This document shows, piece by piece, positions 33,931 to 45,614 of a stretch of 64,000 nt of DNA (positions are counted from its first letter, which is position 1; every line of letters starts with the position of its first letter). This stretch comes from Lucinisca nassula (lineage: Eukaryota > Mollusca > Bivalvia > Lucinida > Lucinidae): assembly GCA_963580285.1 (NCBI GenBank), contig OY757011.1, positions 202,695,644 to 202,759,643 of the forward strand, in the 5' to 3' direction. Under the pieces are notes generated by a model. It was not told where the DNA came from. It saw only the letters and a list, made by a program, of their open reading frames with translations, and made no database searches. A program made the position numbers and the translations under genes.

Positions 33931-34400
33931 TCATCTAACTCGTACTTCCCTCGACGCATCAGTGCTCACCAAGCCCAGGAAATGCGCGTAGCACACAAAG
34001 GTTATGGCTCCTGGAAGAGGTTTAGCAAATTTGATTTCCAACCGAGTGTGACCTTTTTTTAGACAAAGGTAAATAATGTTGCTCGGCGTACGGAGTTACA
34101 CAGACAGCGTAGAAAGTATAACCCGAGTTGAAATCTTAATTAAGCAGTTAGGTTTGTGGTCAAGGTCCAGACTTCGATAGCTGCTAACGAATTGTTTGTT
34201 TTCGTTATTGGGTTTGTAAGTTACCGACGAAAATGGCCTTCCATCAACGTATAGAGCTATGAAATTGCAGCCATAGTGTGCAAAGTTATAAGGGTTCCTG
34301 GTGTAGCTCGGAATAAAAGCCTCCGAGGAACCAAGTCAACCACCAGTTTATCCAGGATTTCGCCCTGAAATGTATCAATACTTACGCTTGTATCGTTTTC
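33931..34400 (-). pseudogene. Polinton capsid protein, C-terminal part, left arm
   Basis: C-terminal portion of the protein family often annotated in animal genomes as 'F54H12.2-like', which I take as the Polinton major (double jelly-roll) capsid protein. Visible in successive frames: TFQGEILDKLVV, LYVDGRPFSS, RLEIKFAKPLP and TDASREVRVR before the stop. At least two frameshifts. The N-terminal half is absent: upstream sequence goes straight into polymerase sequence at about 34,390-34,410, and this joint is open in frame. The stop overlaps the protease start. Not functional. Confidence 0.72.
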
Positions 34401-35204
34401 GATTTCGTTCGAGTTATTCGAGTCATCATCAATGGAAACGCTTTGCTCTAACTTCGATAGGAGCCTGCTTAATTCTTGTGAAATGTACTTCCATTTTGTT
34501 TAGCTAGATTATAAGCCTTTGTTTGAATTTGGCTCATGTATTGTAACATGTCGTGAACCAGAATGTGTGAATCAGAATTGACAAAGCATTTTGATATATC
34601 AAAAGAAGGGACGTTGATACACACAGATACACTTACGGGAAAATGTTTAGTTTGCTAGTGCACATTCTGACCAGCGGATCAGAACCGCTTCTGCATCATA
34701 CACCCGGAACCAGGGATAGCAACCGTTTTCTGTCCAAATGCCAGCCTCGCGAAGAAAGCAAAACACAGATTTCTTTGTTGTGTGAAACCCCGCAGGATAT
34801 GCAAAATCTGTCTAGTCTTTGCACGTATTTTGATGACGCTTGCACGAAAAAGCGCCTGGTCAGATTTTGTGACAGACTATGAACTGAAATTTTCCAGAGT
34901 ATTGATCGAAATTGTGAATAAAGATAATGTTGTTTCCGCAAAAATTTGATCGCATTGTCTCTTTGTTTAACCCACTAGAACGGTTAACCTTCATCGTCAA
35001 GCGAAAAAAAAAACCCTGTACATTAACCTTGAAGAAAGACTCAAATTCATGCATGTCTTCTTGCAACATAATACCTTGTGACGGCTCTTCTGTTTGATTC
35101 TTTTCCATCCATTCTTTTAAGAACGGTTTGCAGTTTTTTCCAAATTAGTGAATTACCCATATGAAGCAGCGAAAAGCGCAAAGATTATCTTGATATATAT
35201 GACC

Positions 35205-35270
<66 letters not shown>

Positions 35271-36600
35271 ATTGTTATTATTATTTTTCTTTTGTTTGTT
35301 ACTGACAAGCGAATAAATGGCTTTGTGTTTTTAATGTATTAAGCACAGATTGCCAAAGGTTTCCTAACAAAGATCTAGTTTTGTAAACTGTAAAACACAC
35401 ATTTGTCAAAAGTTCAACTAACCATTTAGTATCAGGACGTTGCTGCATTAATTCTTCAATGAGATCAATACTTCTAAATGTAATCAGCAGACTTTTTAAG
35501 TCTGACTGCCGCGAAATATGAATCGGGTTTTGGAAAATTCCCTGATTTTCTAAGGGGCGAAACTGTCTTAGTTCGTTACTTTCTGTGTGTCTCAAATTCA
35601 AATTCAGTTTAAAGGCGAAAGTTTGGCGGTTATAAACCTGATTTTCAAAGTTCATAAGTTGATCTATACTGACATTGTTGCTCAACGGAAAATTCACATT
35701 CTATTTGACCCTCTCTGTATCTTTCAAGGATTATGGGTCTGTTTATCCGATAAATGGTTCGGAGGGCTTCATCTACATGCACCTGCCCATGTCTTATCCA
35801 CGGTCCCTGTTCGTCAATATAAACATCTTCATGCAAGCCACCCTCTCCTATTTCGGGATGTGTTCGAGTTTTTGGGCAGCCATAAGGGGATCTGTTCGGA
35901 AATTGACTTTGACAAATCCTGCAATTATAAACGCAAGATCTTGAAGGGCGTTGCTGACTACTGTTTGCGGGGTTTTCTTCATTATCATCAGGGATGGTGT
36001 GATTCTCAGGAGGGTGTTCGGGAATATCTAGGAGATGATGTTTGAGTTTATGAGCAGCCAAAAGGGGGTTGTTCGGAAACTGATTTTGACAAGTCATGCA
36101 CGTATAAACGTTGGAATTTGAATGAAGGACGTTGTCGACTTCTGCTTGTGAGGTTTTCTGCATTTTCATTAGGGAGGGGCTGATTGATAGGTGGATGTTC
36201 GGGTTCATCTAGTCATTTTCTGCAAACTGTTTTATGTTGATACAATTCCCTCCTATCTCCTACTGTAGTTTTGCAAATCTGAAAAGTAATTTTGTTTGAA
36301 TTGTTCTTATGGTGAGGAGAGGAGATTTTTTTAGCCCCGCAGACGATGAAAATGCTTTGCCGCAGTCATGGCAAGCATATCCATTTTTGAAGACCCCATA
36401 CACCCCACCATGTGTCTCGTGAGATTAGATGGGGTACTGAAGATCTTTCCGCATTCGCACGCATATCTCACGTTTTCTTGTATGGACTTATTGTGTCGTG
36501 AAAGGTCGCTTTTAAAAGCAAACGTGGCACTGCATTTTTCGCAAGTATACCTCGCTTTTTAACTTTTTTCTCCCGCACCTGTCATTGAGTGCGATTGGGT
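34400..36600 (-). pseudogene. Polinton protein-primed DNA polymerase B, N-terminal part, left arm
   Basis: N-terminal third of a Polinton pPolB. From 36,600 leftwards: C2H2-type fingers (YTCEKCSATF; YACECGKIFS; CMTCQNQF with HKLKHH; CRICQSQF), a linker with ELMQQRPDTKWLVELLTN, DNLCAFRC, LQEDMHEFESFFKVNV, the FIHNFDQYSGKFQ and CHKI zinc-ribbon-like block, then remnants of the exonuclease I region and KWKYISQELSRLLSKLEQ before the joint with capsid sequence. Polymerase palm motifs are missing. A (GT)n tract at 35,204-35,270 interrupts the frame; several frameshifts. In intact elements this enzyme copies the linear genome from a protein primer. Confidence 0.75.
35204..35270. repeat. (GT)n microsatellite inside the polymerase remnant
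   Basis: About 33 GT units; the right-arm copy lacks it at the same codon position (39,205-39,235). Confidence 0.95.
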
Positions 36601-36636
36601 TTGAGTGGGGTTTAACTGACCTATACCGAGCGATTC

Positions 36637-36864
36637 CTAATAATTATTTTGAGGCTCAACAATGCCAATATCGCATGCAACAGCCAAACTTTCTGCTTCA
36701 CCATCACATGCTGAGTGGCGTTGTGGCGTTTCGCCCACTGCACAATGGCATGCAAATCCCTTAAGTTTTCGATTATCAAATTCGCCTAGTGTAGCAAGTT
36801 TTGCGCGAATGCGTGCATCTCCCATCATGTCAAATTCGTTAGCCCAAGTTTTCAATTCGGTCAA
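36637..36864 (-). pseudogene. Unrecognised 75-codon frame in the Polinton loop
   Basis: ATG-to-stop frame beginning MTELKTWANEFDMMGDARIR and including FACHC and a later His. It lies between zinc-finger blocks of the left-arm polymerase gene and beside the reverse transcriptase fragment. May be a further finger segment or chance; function unknown. Confidence 0.3.
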
Positions 36865-37620
36865 ATGCTGATGTCATAAAGATGCTGGAAAATCTAATTG
36901 ACAATATTTTCGTGGAGTTCGATGGCTTAGTGTTTCAACAAGCGGTTGGCATGCCGGTGGGTGCTGGTTGTGCATCGTTGCTAGCCGGGTTTTTCTTGTG
37001 CTCGAATCGTGCGGAGTTTGTACAAAGTCTCCTTACAGCAACCTCCTCCCCATTCTTGGATTGTTGTCTCTGTATTGGCAACGGGAGGCTTGCTACTAGG
37101 CTGTACGATAAACGAGATGACTTCAATTTTCCCATTGTTAACTTTCCCTTCCTGAGTAGTAATATCCCGTCTGCACCAGCATATGGAGTTTACGTTTCAC
37201 AGTTAATCCGTTATGCTAGAGCCTGTTCCAAGTATCAGGACTTGGAACGTGTGAAGGTGCTCACTGCCAGGTTGTTATGCCAGAGGTATCAAAAAACCAA
37301 ACTGGCATCAACACTAAAGAAGTTCTATGGGAGGCACCATGATCTTCTTGATCCGTACAATGTGGCCATTTCAAGAATTATTTCTGATGTGTTTGCCAAT
37401 AGAAAGACATAGGAAGACTTCCAAAATCTCGGACATACCCTTTTCGGCATTTACTCCCTTTCTTCGTTCAGGTCGATAGGCATGGTGGGCGAAGCTTGCT
37501 TACCTAGTAACGCTTACTGTTTGTTCTAGGACGCCTGATTACACTCTTCTGGAGTCCATGTCTGTTGGTCTGAACATTGATATTTGCTATTTGTCTACGG
37601 ATTAATGATTTTGGATTAAC
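36864..37620 (+). pseudogene. Reverse transcriptase fragment (Penelope-like type)
   Basis: Open frame 36,882-37,412 (176 codons) after an in-frame SNADVIKMLE. LIDNIFVEFDGLVFQQAVGM, PVGAGCASLLAG (RT palm-block context with the P-x-G turn), then NGRLATRLYDKRDDFNF, NFPFLSSNIPSAPAYGVYVS and LIRYARACSKYQ. This set is common in mollusc and other animal RTs that I place, tentatively, with Penelope-like elements. The block that should hold the catalytic Y-x-DD lies between VQSLL and LDCCLCIG and is deleted, so no activity. It interrupts the acidic/zinc-finger end of the Polinton left-arm gene. The Ala for Thr/Asn changes in PVGAGCA are also atypical. Confidence 0.65.
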
Positions 37621-37649
37621 GCTTATATACTACGACCTTAATCACTCAA

Positions 37650-38221
37650 ATCCTTCAAATGCTCTAAAGCAAACTTCACAGTGTTTCTCTGAGGGGTTGG
37701 GACTGATCTTGAGAAGAATGGGTTTGTGAGCCTAAACAAAACAGGCTTAAAATGCATAGGTCTGGGTCAAAGAGGCTTGACGCTATTTGCGCCATCACAT
37801 TTTCATGGATATTCATGCTCCACATGGTCATCTTGATAGAGTATAAGGAACATTTTCCGTCGTGAGAACCGTGTTGCGCGTTATTAGGTCGCTGGGAGAT
37901 GTTAGAATGAGGAGAACCGCTGCACGCATCTTGTAGAGGAGCTGGCGAATTAGATGGGCCATCAGAGGTTTACTTCGGGATGTTTTCAGTGGCGTGTTGT
38001 AGAAAAAGTTGGGTTTCAGCATGCATGAGTACGCTATCGCCGTCGTCATCAAAATCCTGATCGACGTGCATGGAGGTGTCAACATTATCATTGTCTATGT
38101 CCATTGCGAGTTCCCCATCATCATAATCATTGGAGAAAGAGGGGGAGGGGTTTGAACTCGGGTCGTGATCTATCATCATCGTGTCTGCATGAAGCGAAAC
38201 TTCATCGTCGCTATCCGACAT
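37650..38221 (-). pseudogene. Acidic N-terminus and zinc-finger remnant of the Polinton polymerase gene
   Basis: Starts MSDSDDEVSLHADTMM at 38,221; the 83-codon frame is strongly Asp-rich (DYDDGELAMDIDNDN) and ends in IPK. About 200 bases further, HCEVCFRAFEGFE resembles a C2H2 half. Same strand as the left polymerase remnant and directly upstream once the RT fragment is removed, so probably the true beginning of that gene. The right arm has no counterpart. Confidence 0.5.
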
Positions 38222-38365
38222 AATGAGGCCGGCATCAGCGTCAGATAATTGTTTCGTCAGATAATCTATTTGTTACAAGAGGGTGATTGGGAAGGCTGTT
38301 GCGTTCAGCCCAGCTTTTGAACCTCCTAGCTGGTTGAAAGAGAGCGGAACTGAGTGATATTCAGT

Positions 38366-39293
38366 ACCTCATCTAATCTCTCGGTACACAGGGTGGGGTG
38401 TATGGGGTCTTCAGAAAATGGGTATGCTTGCCATGACTGCGGCAATGTATTTTCATCGACGGCAGGGCTAAAAAGCACTCATCTTCTCACCATAAGAACA
38501 ATTAAAACAAAATTACTTGTCATATTTGCAAAACTACAGTAGGAAATAGGAGGGAATTGTATCAACATGAAAAACGTTTGCAGAAAATGACTAGATGAAC
38601 CCTGGCACCCACCTATCAATCAGTCCCTCCCTAATTGAAAATGCAGAAAACCTCGCAAGCAGTAGTTGACAACGTCCTTCAAATTCCAACGTTTATACGT
38701 GCATGACTTGTCAATTTCCGAACAGGCTCCTTTTGGCTGTTCATACCGAACCGTTTATCGGGTCAACAGACCCATAATCCTTTAAAGATACAGAGAGGGT
38801 CAAACAGAAACAGTTTATAATTTTCCGATAAGCAACAATGTCAGTATAGATCAACATTTTAACTTTGTATATCAAGTTTATAACCGCCAAACTTCTGCCT
38901 TTAAACGGAATTTGAATGTAGGATATATTTTCAGATACCGAGAAACGAACTGAGACACTTTCGCCCCTTTGAAAATCAGGGAATATTCCAAAACCCGATT
39001 TACAGTTCGCGGCGGTCAGACCTCAAAAGACGGCTGATTAAACTTAGAAGTATTGATCTCATTGAAGAATTAATGCAGCAACGTCCTGATACTTTTGAAG
39101 AATGTGCATTTTACAGTTAACAAAACTAGATTTTTGTTAGGAAACCCTGACCAGACTGTACCGGAATACATTAAAAAACACAAGCCATTTATTCGCCTAT
39201 CAGTAACAAAAAAGCAGGTCATATATATAAAGATAATCTTTGCGCTTTTCGCTGCCTTGAGCTTCACAGAGGTTATTCACTAACAGATTTAGA
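38366..39293 (+). pseudogene. Polinton polymerase N-terminal part, right arm (proximal)
   Basis: Mirror copy of 35,170-36,435. YACHDCGNVFSSTAGL finger, CMTCQF block, LMQQRPDTF, then FIRLSVTK and DNLCAFRCLELHRGYSLTD. Broken by frameshifts; it stops where the 6.2 kb repeat block is inserted (about 39,293). Compared with the left arm, it lacks the (GT)n tract, so parts of the DNLCAFRC frame are better preserved here. Confidence 0.72.
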
Positions 39294-39498
39294 TCAAAGC
39301 ACTGAGACAGTAATGATGGGGCGTAGCTTTGATAATTTGATAACGTTAGGCAAATTTAGCGTTTGATTGGTATTTTAAATCAGGCTCATATAGATCCAAT
39401 GAACATATCTGTTTGAAGCTGTTCTGGGCCAGAAGTCGTGTTAAAGCAACAAGACATATATTGAAAATAACTCACGCTAAGGTGTAGACCCGCAACAA

Positions 39499-39757
39499 CC
39501 ATCACGAAAACACGCCTGTACAAATGCATTGTCAATTTTCCGGCAAAAATGGAAATTTTAAGATACAAAACTTGGTATTTTTTAATCTCTGCTCAAAACA
39601 TTGATTGCGGGGACTTGATTGATTCGCCTGGACGAGGCAGTTTTATAAAGTACCCACAATCAATGTTTTTGCGCAATATAGCAACCATGCAGTTCTACAG
39701 TTTATTATACCCCCACAAATGAAATTTTGGGGGGGGGGGGGGGGGTATATAGGAGTG
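39499..39757. mobile_element. PAL-MITE type A, decayed
   Basis: CATCACGAAAACACGCC at left; hairpin GCGGGGACTTGATTG degenerate; the right end merges into a TATACCCCC ... GGGGGTATA hairpin at 39,709-39,753 that starts the next array. Confidence 0.6.
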
Positions 39758-41010
39758 AGCTTGTCGGTCTGTCGGTCGGTCGGTCTGTTGACTTGGTTTC
39801 CAGATGATAACTCAAAAAGCGCTTCACCGATTTTTATAATTTTTGATACACTGATGTAACATCATAAAATACAGGTCAAGTTCGATTTCCACTACAATTC
39901 GTCAATTTTCGACATAGTTATGGCCCCTTTCAAGTGAAAAAATTGCAAAATGCCGCTGTTGTACTATCAAGGCAGTTTTTGTGGGGGTATTCATCACCTT
40001 TAGTGATAGCTCTAGTTTGAAGATTTCTGCTGAGCTATAGTTCGTGCAATAACTGTGGCTTGCGCAATTGTTGGGCGGCTTTAAAGTTATTTTAAGTAAT
40101 CAAGTTTTGAAAAATTACCTCGGTGAGGTTATTTATCTTGCATTAGACATTCTCCTTGGTTACGTCTTGATGATGTTTATCTTCATGTGAAAAAGTATCA
40201 TTATTTTCCCAGCAGTTTATAAGTTATACATCCGTAATCAGTCTTTAAAATTGCCTCGGTGAGGCTGTTTATAAAGCTATCTGGCATTAGACAATATCAT
40301 TAGCTTGATCTTGTCAATTTACATCTTCATGCAAAACATTTTAAAAATATACCTGTCGGTTTGAAAGTTATACGACCGTGTCAGTGGGTGAATTTTTTAC
40401 CTTGCCGAGGCTAAAATAAAGAAATTGGGCATTCAGGAATCTCGTTGGTTAGATCTGTACATTATCTATCTACATGCTAACAGTTGTCAAAATATTCCAA
40501 GTAGATTAGAAGTTACACTTCGAAATAATTTTTCAAACAATTCGGCTAGGCGAGGCCGTTTGTAAATTAATTTGGCATAAGGCAATTTCGCGGGTTCAAA
40601 GCCGGGTTTAGATGTTAAACTACGTATTCATTTTTTTATATTATTTTGCCTCGGCGAGGCCATTCATAGAGTAATCTTGCATAAAACAGCCTCATGGGTT
40701 AGATATTGTCAATATCAATCCGAATGCCCAAAATGATCGGAATATTCAGAGAGGTTTGAACATTATACTCTGTTAACATTTTTCTAAATATATATTGCAT
40801 CGGCGAGGCCATTAATGAAGTTATCTTGCATAGTACGACAGTTTCTTGGGTTAGTTATTGTCAATATCAATCCATAGGAATATTTGAAGAGGTTTAGACA
40901 TTATACTCCGTTATCATTATATAAAAATAAATTACCTCGACGAGACCATTTATGAAATGATCTGGCATTAAGGCAATTTCTTTGGTGAGGTTTTGTCAAT
41001 AAAGCACAGT
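39720..41010 (-). repeat. Core-repeat array with leading hairpin and GTCGGTCT tract
   Basis: Reverse-oriented relative of the pearl-like arrays: hairpin with a G tract, then GTCGGTCTGTCGGTCGGTCG, then ~125-130-bp units with CCTCGGCGAGGC, TTATCTTGCAT and GTCAATAT. A similar GACAGACAGAC plus TATACCCCC hairpin is at 62,540-62,613. Confidence 0.6.
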
Positions 41011-42383
41011 GCACAGTCTTTTACCGGAAACCAACAACTGCCCTTCTTGAAAAAGCGAAAGGGATAGAATCACTGTGGAACAGATTTCATGATCAATCTC
41101 CTGGAAAGAATGTTGCCGATCCCGGCAGGTATCGAACTTGAGTATGAGCTGATAATTTGCTTTCTTTATGGTCACAGGCCTAGGATGCAGACATGTCGCA
41201 TTAAACAAAGTAACATTGTCCCCACCCCCCAACCCCATTCACGCATACTCTGAGTATATGTCTAGCAGCCCTTTTAGGGGACAAACATAGCAGACCCAGA
41301 TCAGATGCTACAAAAATTGCCGTCTCATCTGTGTTTAAACTGCAAAATTTACTGCTTACAATATAAGCCGTGTTCCTTAAAATTTGACGTGCACCTGTCC
41401 AAACTCATTGACTCGATGATTCCAACTGTCTTATTTTGGTAAATGAAACAAAGAACTAGAATTTGTTTTTTCTACAAAAACACAGATGTCTCCCCCGTTT
41501 TTGACCTCTAAGTATGACCTTGACATTGGAGGTATTGAGCTGGGTCTTGTGTGCAACACATCATCTAATGAAGATGAACATTTCTGCAAAGTAACTTTCA
41601 AAATGTTCATAGAGAAATAAAAAAGTTATTGGCCGTACACAAAAAAGCCCTTTTTTACCTTTGACCTCTAAGTATGGCCTTGACCTTTGAGGTACAACAC
41701 ATCGTCTCATGATGGTTAACATTTCTGCCAAGTAATTTCATAATCCATCAAAGAATAAGGAAGTTATTGACTGTCCCTTTTTTCACCTTTACCTCTAGGT
41801 ATGACCTTGACATTGGAGGTATGGACCTTGGTCTTGCACATGACTCATGGTCTAATGACGGTGAACATTTCTGCCTGGTTACTTTATGAAGTCCATCCAG
41901 AAATAAAAAAAGTTATTGACTGGACACACACACAAAAAAAAACTTTTTTACTTCTGACCTCTTAGTATGACCTTGATCTTGGAGGTACCGACCACAGTCT
42001 AGCGTGCACCACATCGTATCATGATGGTTAACATATCTGCCAAGTAATTTCACAATCTATCCAGAAATAGGAGTTATTGACTGAACACTAAAAAAGGCCC
42101 CTTTTGGTCCTTTGACCTCTTAGTACGACCTTGACATTTGAAGTACCAACTTGGGTCATGCACGCAACACATTGTCTCATGGTGGTTAACATTTCTGCCA
42201 AGTAATTTCAAAATCCATCTAAAAATAAGAAAGTTATTGACAGAACACAAAAAGGCCCCTTTTTTACCTTTAACCTCTATGTATGACCTTGACCTGTCAG
42301 GTACCAAGCTGGGTCATGCGTGCAACATATCATCTCACGGTGGTTAACATTTCTGCCAAGCAATTTCAAAATCCATCTAAAAA

Positions 42384-43906
42384 CAAGAGTTGTCAGAAGA
42401 CAACATAGCTCGCCTTTGGGGGCCTATGATGGATGAGGGCAAGTTTCTAAAAAACAGCCACAGTGACCTTGACCTTCAGCCCCTGACCCGGAAACTCAAA
42501 GTCACTCAAGATATCATCATACCAAACATTTGTGTCAAGTTATATTAAAATCCATCAATAAATGAAGGTGCAAGAGCGATGACAAAGTTTTTCTAAAAAT
42601 AGCCACAGTGACCTTGACCTTCAGCCCCAGACCCTGAAAGTCGATCTCACTCGAGATATCATCATACCAAACATTTGTGTAAAGTTATATTAAAATCCAT
42701 CCATAAATGTAGGCACTAGAGCGATCACAAAGTTTTTCAAAAAATAGCCACAGTGACCTTGACCTTCAGCCCCTGACCCTGAAAGTCGAACTCCCTCGAG
42801 ATATCATCGTACCCAACATTTGTGTAAAGTTGTATTAAAATCCATCCATAAATGTAGGCACTACAGTGATCACAAAGTGTTTTTATAAAAATTGCCAAAG
42901 TGACCTTGACCTTCAGCCCAGGAACCTGAAAGTCAAAGTCACTCGAGATATCATCATACCCAATATTTGTGTGATGTTATATTAAAATCCATCCATAATT
43001 AAAGGCGCAAGAGCGATGAAAAAGATTTTCTAAAAATAGCCACAGTGACCTTGACCTTTAGCCCCAGACCCTGAAAGTCGTATCCGCTCGAGATATCATC
43101 ATACCCAAAATTCGTGTGAAGTTATATTAAAATCCATCCATAAATGTAGGCACTAGAGCGATCACAAAGTGTTTTTGAAAAATAGCCACAATGACCTTTA
43201 CCTTCAGCCCCAGACCCTGAAAGTCGAACTTGCTAGAGAAATCATCATACCCAACATTTGTGTGAAGTTATATTAAAATCCATCAATAAATTAAGGTGCA
43301 AGAGCGGTGACAATGTTTTTCTAAAAATAGCCACAGTGACCTTGACCCCGTGACCCTGAAAGTAGTTACCTTGACCTTAAGCCCCGGTCCCTGAAAGTCA
43401 AAGTCACTCGAGATACCATTATACCCAAGTTATATTAAAATCCATCAATAAATGAAGGCGCTAGAGCGATGACAATGTTTTTCTAAAAATAGCCACAGTG
43501 ACCTTGACCTTGATCCCCAGACCCGCTGTTTTTAAAAAAAAATAAAAAATAGAAAAAGAAAAGAAAGAATAAACATGCCATCCCCGGAATTTGAACTCAC
43601 GCAGCTTGCAGGTAAACTTTAACACAGGATTTCAAGGGAGGTAATACAGAGGAAAATATTAACTTCTCAAAAAGTCCAATTTAAGCAAAAAAACCCTGAA
43701 AAATGAAGTACAATGATAATGTTAAATATTTTTTTTACCAATTGTTAATTATATATTCAAAATAAACTTGTAAAACATCACATATAATAGCTTGCAGGTA
43801 AACTTTAACCAAATGCGGACGCCGACGCCGACGCTGACACCGACGCTGACGACGGACGCCCGGGGGTATGGAAATAGCTCCCCCTTACTTTCGTAAGGCG
43901 AGCTAA
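42384..43906 (+). mobile_element. Helitron-like non-autonomous insertion
   Basis: 1,523-bp insertion inside a known repeat unit: the unit normally reads ATCTAAAAATAAGAAAG; here CTAAAAA is followed by CAAGAGTTGTCAG and the unit resumes as TAAGAAAG. No bases are duplicated and the target is A|T. The 5' end has the hairpin GTTGTC/GACAAC; the 3' end has a hairpin CCTTAC / GTAAGG and terminates GCTAA before T. The body has about eight ~140-bp units (GTGACCTTGACCTTCAGCCC, GATATCATCATACC) and a GACGCCGACGC tract. Fits a rolling-circle (Helitron/HINE) insertion. Confidence 0.68.
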
Positions 43907-44149
43907 TAAGAAAGTTATTTACCAAACACGAAAAAGGCCCCTATTTGACCTTTGACCTCTATGTATGACCTTGACATTTGAGCTACCTAACTGAATCATG
44001 CATGCAACACATTGTCTCATGATAGTTAACATTTTTGCCGAGTAACTTCAAATTCTATCTAAAAATAAGCAAGTTATTGACAAAACCCGAAAAAGGCCCC
44101 TTTTTTACCTTTTTACCTCTAAGTATGACCTTGACCTTTGAGGCGAGGG

Positions 44150-44502
44150 AGCAGTTACTGTGTTTGGGCGATTCGGTTGTGTTGGCATTTACATGCTAAC
44201 TGTAGGGTTAGGACAAATGGTTTCCAGGGTCGCCTTTAGTCCTAGCCTCTCCTAGCAGGTCAATGTTGTCACAACCGCGTACCCCAACACAGTATTTAGC
44301 TCAAACATACCGTGCTTCTATTGAAATTTCATTATAATCTATAACCACATACATACATACATACATACATACATACATACATACATACATACATACATAC
44401 ATACATACCGGAGACCGAATATAATGTATATAAATTACACGGTATGTAAAAAAAGATGGGGTCGGATAGGGGAGGAGGCGCCGACCAAAAAAAAAAAAAA
44501 CC
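44150..44502 (+). mobile_element. Insertion with (ATAC)n and poly-A end
   Basis: Interrupts the array between CTTTGAGG and CCAACCTGGG. Contains a 60-base (ATAC)n tract (44,347-44,406) and ends in A13; possibly a retroposed sequence. No coding content or known family recognised. Confidence 0.5.
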
Positions 44503-45538
44503 AACCTGGGTCATGCATCCAACACACTGTCTTATATTGGTTAACATTTCTGCCAAGTGATTTCAAAATCCATCTTAAAGTAAGAAAGTTATTGACCAAA
44601 CACGAAAAAAGGCCCCTTTTTTGACCTTTGACCTCTAAGTATGACCTTGACCTTTGAGGTACCGACCTGCCTCATGCGCAACAAACATTTTCTCATGGTT
44701 GTTAATATTTCTGCCAAGTTATTTCAAAATCCATCTGAAAATAAGAAAGTTATTGACCATACACGATTTGCCCATACATATATACATACCGACAAACTTC
44801 CAAGGGAGATAATTCAAAAATTATAAATGCGAGAGTTATAGTTCTTGTGCACTGCACGTCGTCTAATGCTGATTAATATTTATATGAAGTTTCGTGAAGA
44901 TAGCTCGAACGATTTTCAAGTTATAGAGCGGATACGAATGTGTGACAGACGGACAGACAGACAGACGGACAGACAGACGCCCGGGGGAAAAACAATATGT
45001 CTCTCCGAAAAAACAAAATTCGGAGGAGACATAATTACATTATCGACCCACACTGCATACTTTTAACCCATTTTAAACGAATGGAATCCTCAATGGAATG
45101 AGTTCATTTTAAAATCAGGGATGTCAGGATGTGGCTTCCACGAAATATTTGGCGAAATGACTGAACATTTTGTAAGTATGCAGTGTAGGTCATAATGAGG
45201 CTCCGCGTTCTGTGGTATCTGATCTGGGTTTGTCCTATTTGCCAGTTGCCAGGTTTGGGATTTTACGGTACAAAATTGGCTGTAAACTGGGTTATATGAA
45301 CTGAAATATAAAAAGATTAGACTGCAACACAGTTCATCTATTAAAAATATTTATCTATTCCGTTTGAAATAGGTGGTCTGTGAAGCAGTCTATAAGAAGA
45401 TACGCATGGCGTAATAATCTACTTTGTTTACACGGGGCTCTATATTCTCACTGGTGATTAGGTCATACGCAGTAACTCCAAAAGTAGTGTCGAAATCACT
45501 TCTTATTTCACTGGAGCTACGCTGCAAGAGCTAAGCTC

Positions 45539-45612
45539 CAAAAAACCTGCAAAACTGTTCTTCACAGAAAGGATGTAAAAGAAACAAACAGAAGAGCCGT
45601 TTCAAGGTATTA
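45539..45612 (+). pseudogene. Polinton polymerase fragment, right arm (middle)
   Basis: Matches the left arm (35,050-35,120, minus), including AAACAAACAGAAGAGCCGT and CAAGGTATTAT. It is cut at 45,612 by the mariner TA site and continues at 46,937. Confidence 0.75.
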
Positions 45613-45614
45613 TA

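Larger units (their letters stand above)
32807..33934 (-). pseudogene. Polinton adenain-like cysteine protease, left arm
   Basis: Adenovirus-type maturation protease gene of the left arm, broken. Visible: NADESGERGSHWVAMF (catalytic His context, GSHWVA), then in another frame a following EFFDPL segment (acidic catalytic residue context), and a C-terminal end ELVVCNLVCKLV just before the stop. In-frame stops follow the first codons, and two insertions interrupt it: a TTAA MITE (33,348-33,674) and fold-back DNA (32,858-33,237). The block around the nucleophile Cys lies at about 33,240-33,330. In Polintons this enzyme is thought to process capsid proteins during virion maturation. The start overlaps the capsid stop (ATGA). 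Clearly inactive; family identity strong. Confidence 0.8.
41460..45032 (+). repeat. ~160-bp core-repeat array (pearl-like) with nested insertions
   Basis: Same family as 22,580-24,530: TTTGACCTCTAAGTATGACC, GTTAACATTTCTGCCAAG, AAAGTTATTGACC. Ends ACAGACGGACAGACAGACAG, CCCGGGGGAAAA and a hairpin TCTCTCCG / CGGAGGAGA. Interrupted by 42,384-43,906 and about 44,150-44,502. Confidence 0.75.
39294..45538. mobile_element. 6.2-kb composite repeat block in the Polinton right arm
   Basis: Everything between the polymerase fragments ending at ~39,293 and resuming at ~45,539; the left arm is continuous at this point (ATTCACTAATTTGG joined to AAAAAACTGCAAACC on the minus strand). It comprises a PAL-MITE, three core-repeat arrays and smaller insertions. 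39,294-39,498 and 45,033-45,538 are unclassified. Confidence 0.7.

Noticed and set aside
44301..44556. Met-Tyr-Val-Cys repeat frame
   Set aside because: Translation of the (ATAC)n tract, not a protein.
41460..45032. Possible CRISPR-like array (regular repeats)
   Set aside because: Repeats are ~160 bp, degenerate and contiguous without unique spacers, and the DNA is animal; it is an interspersed element core array.
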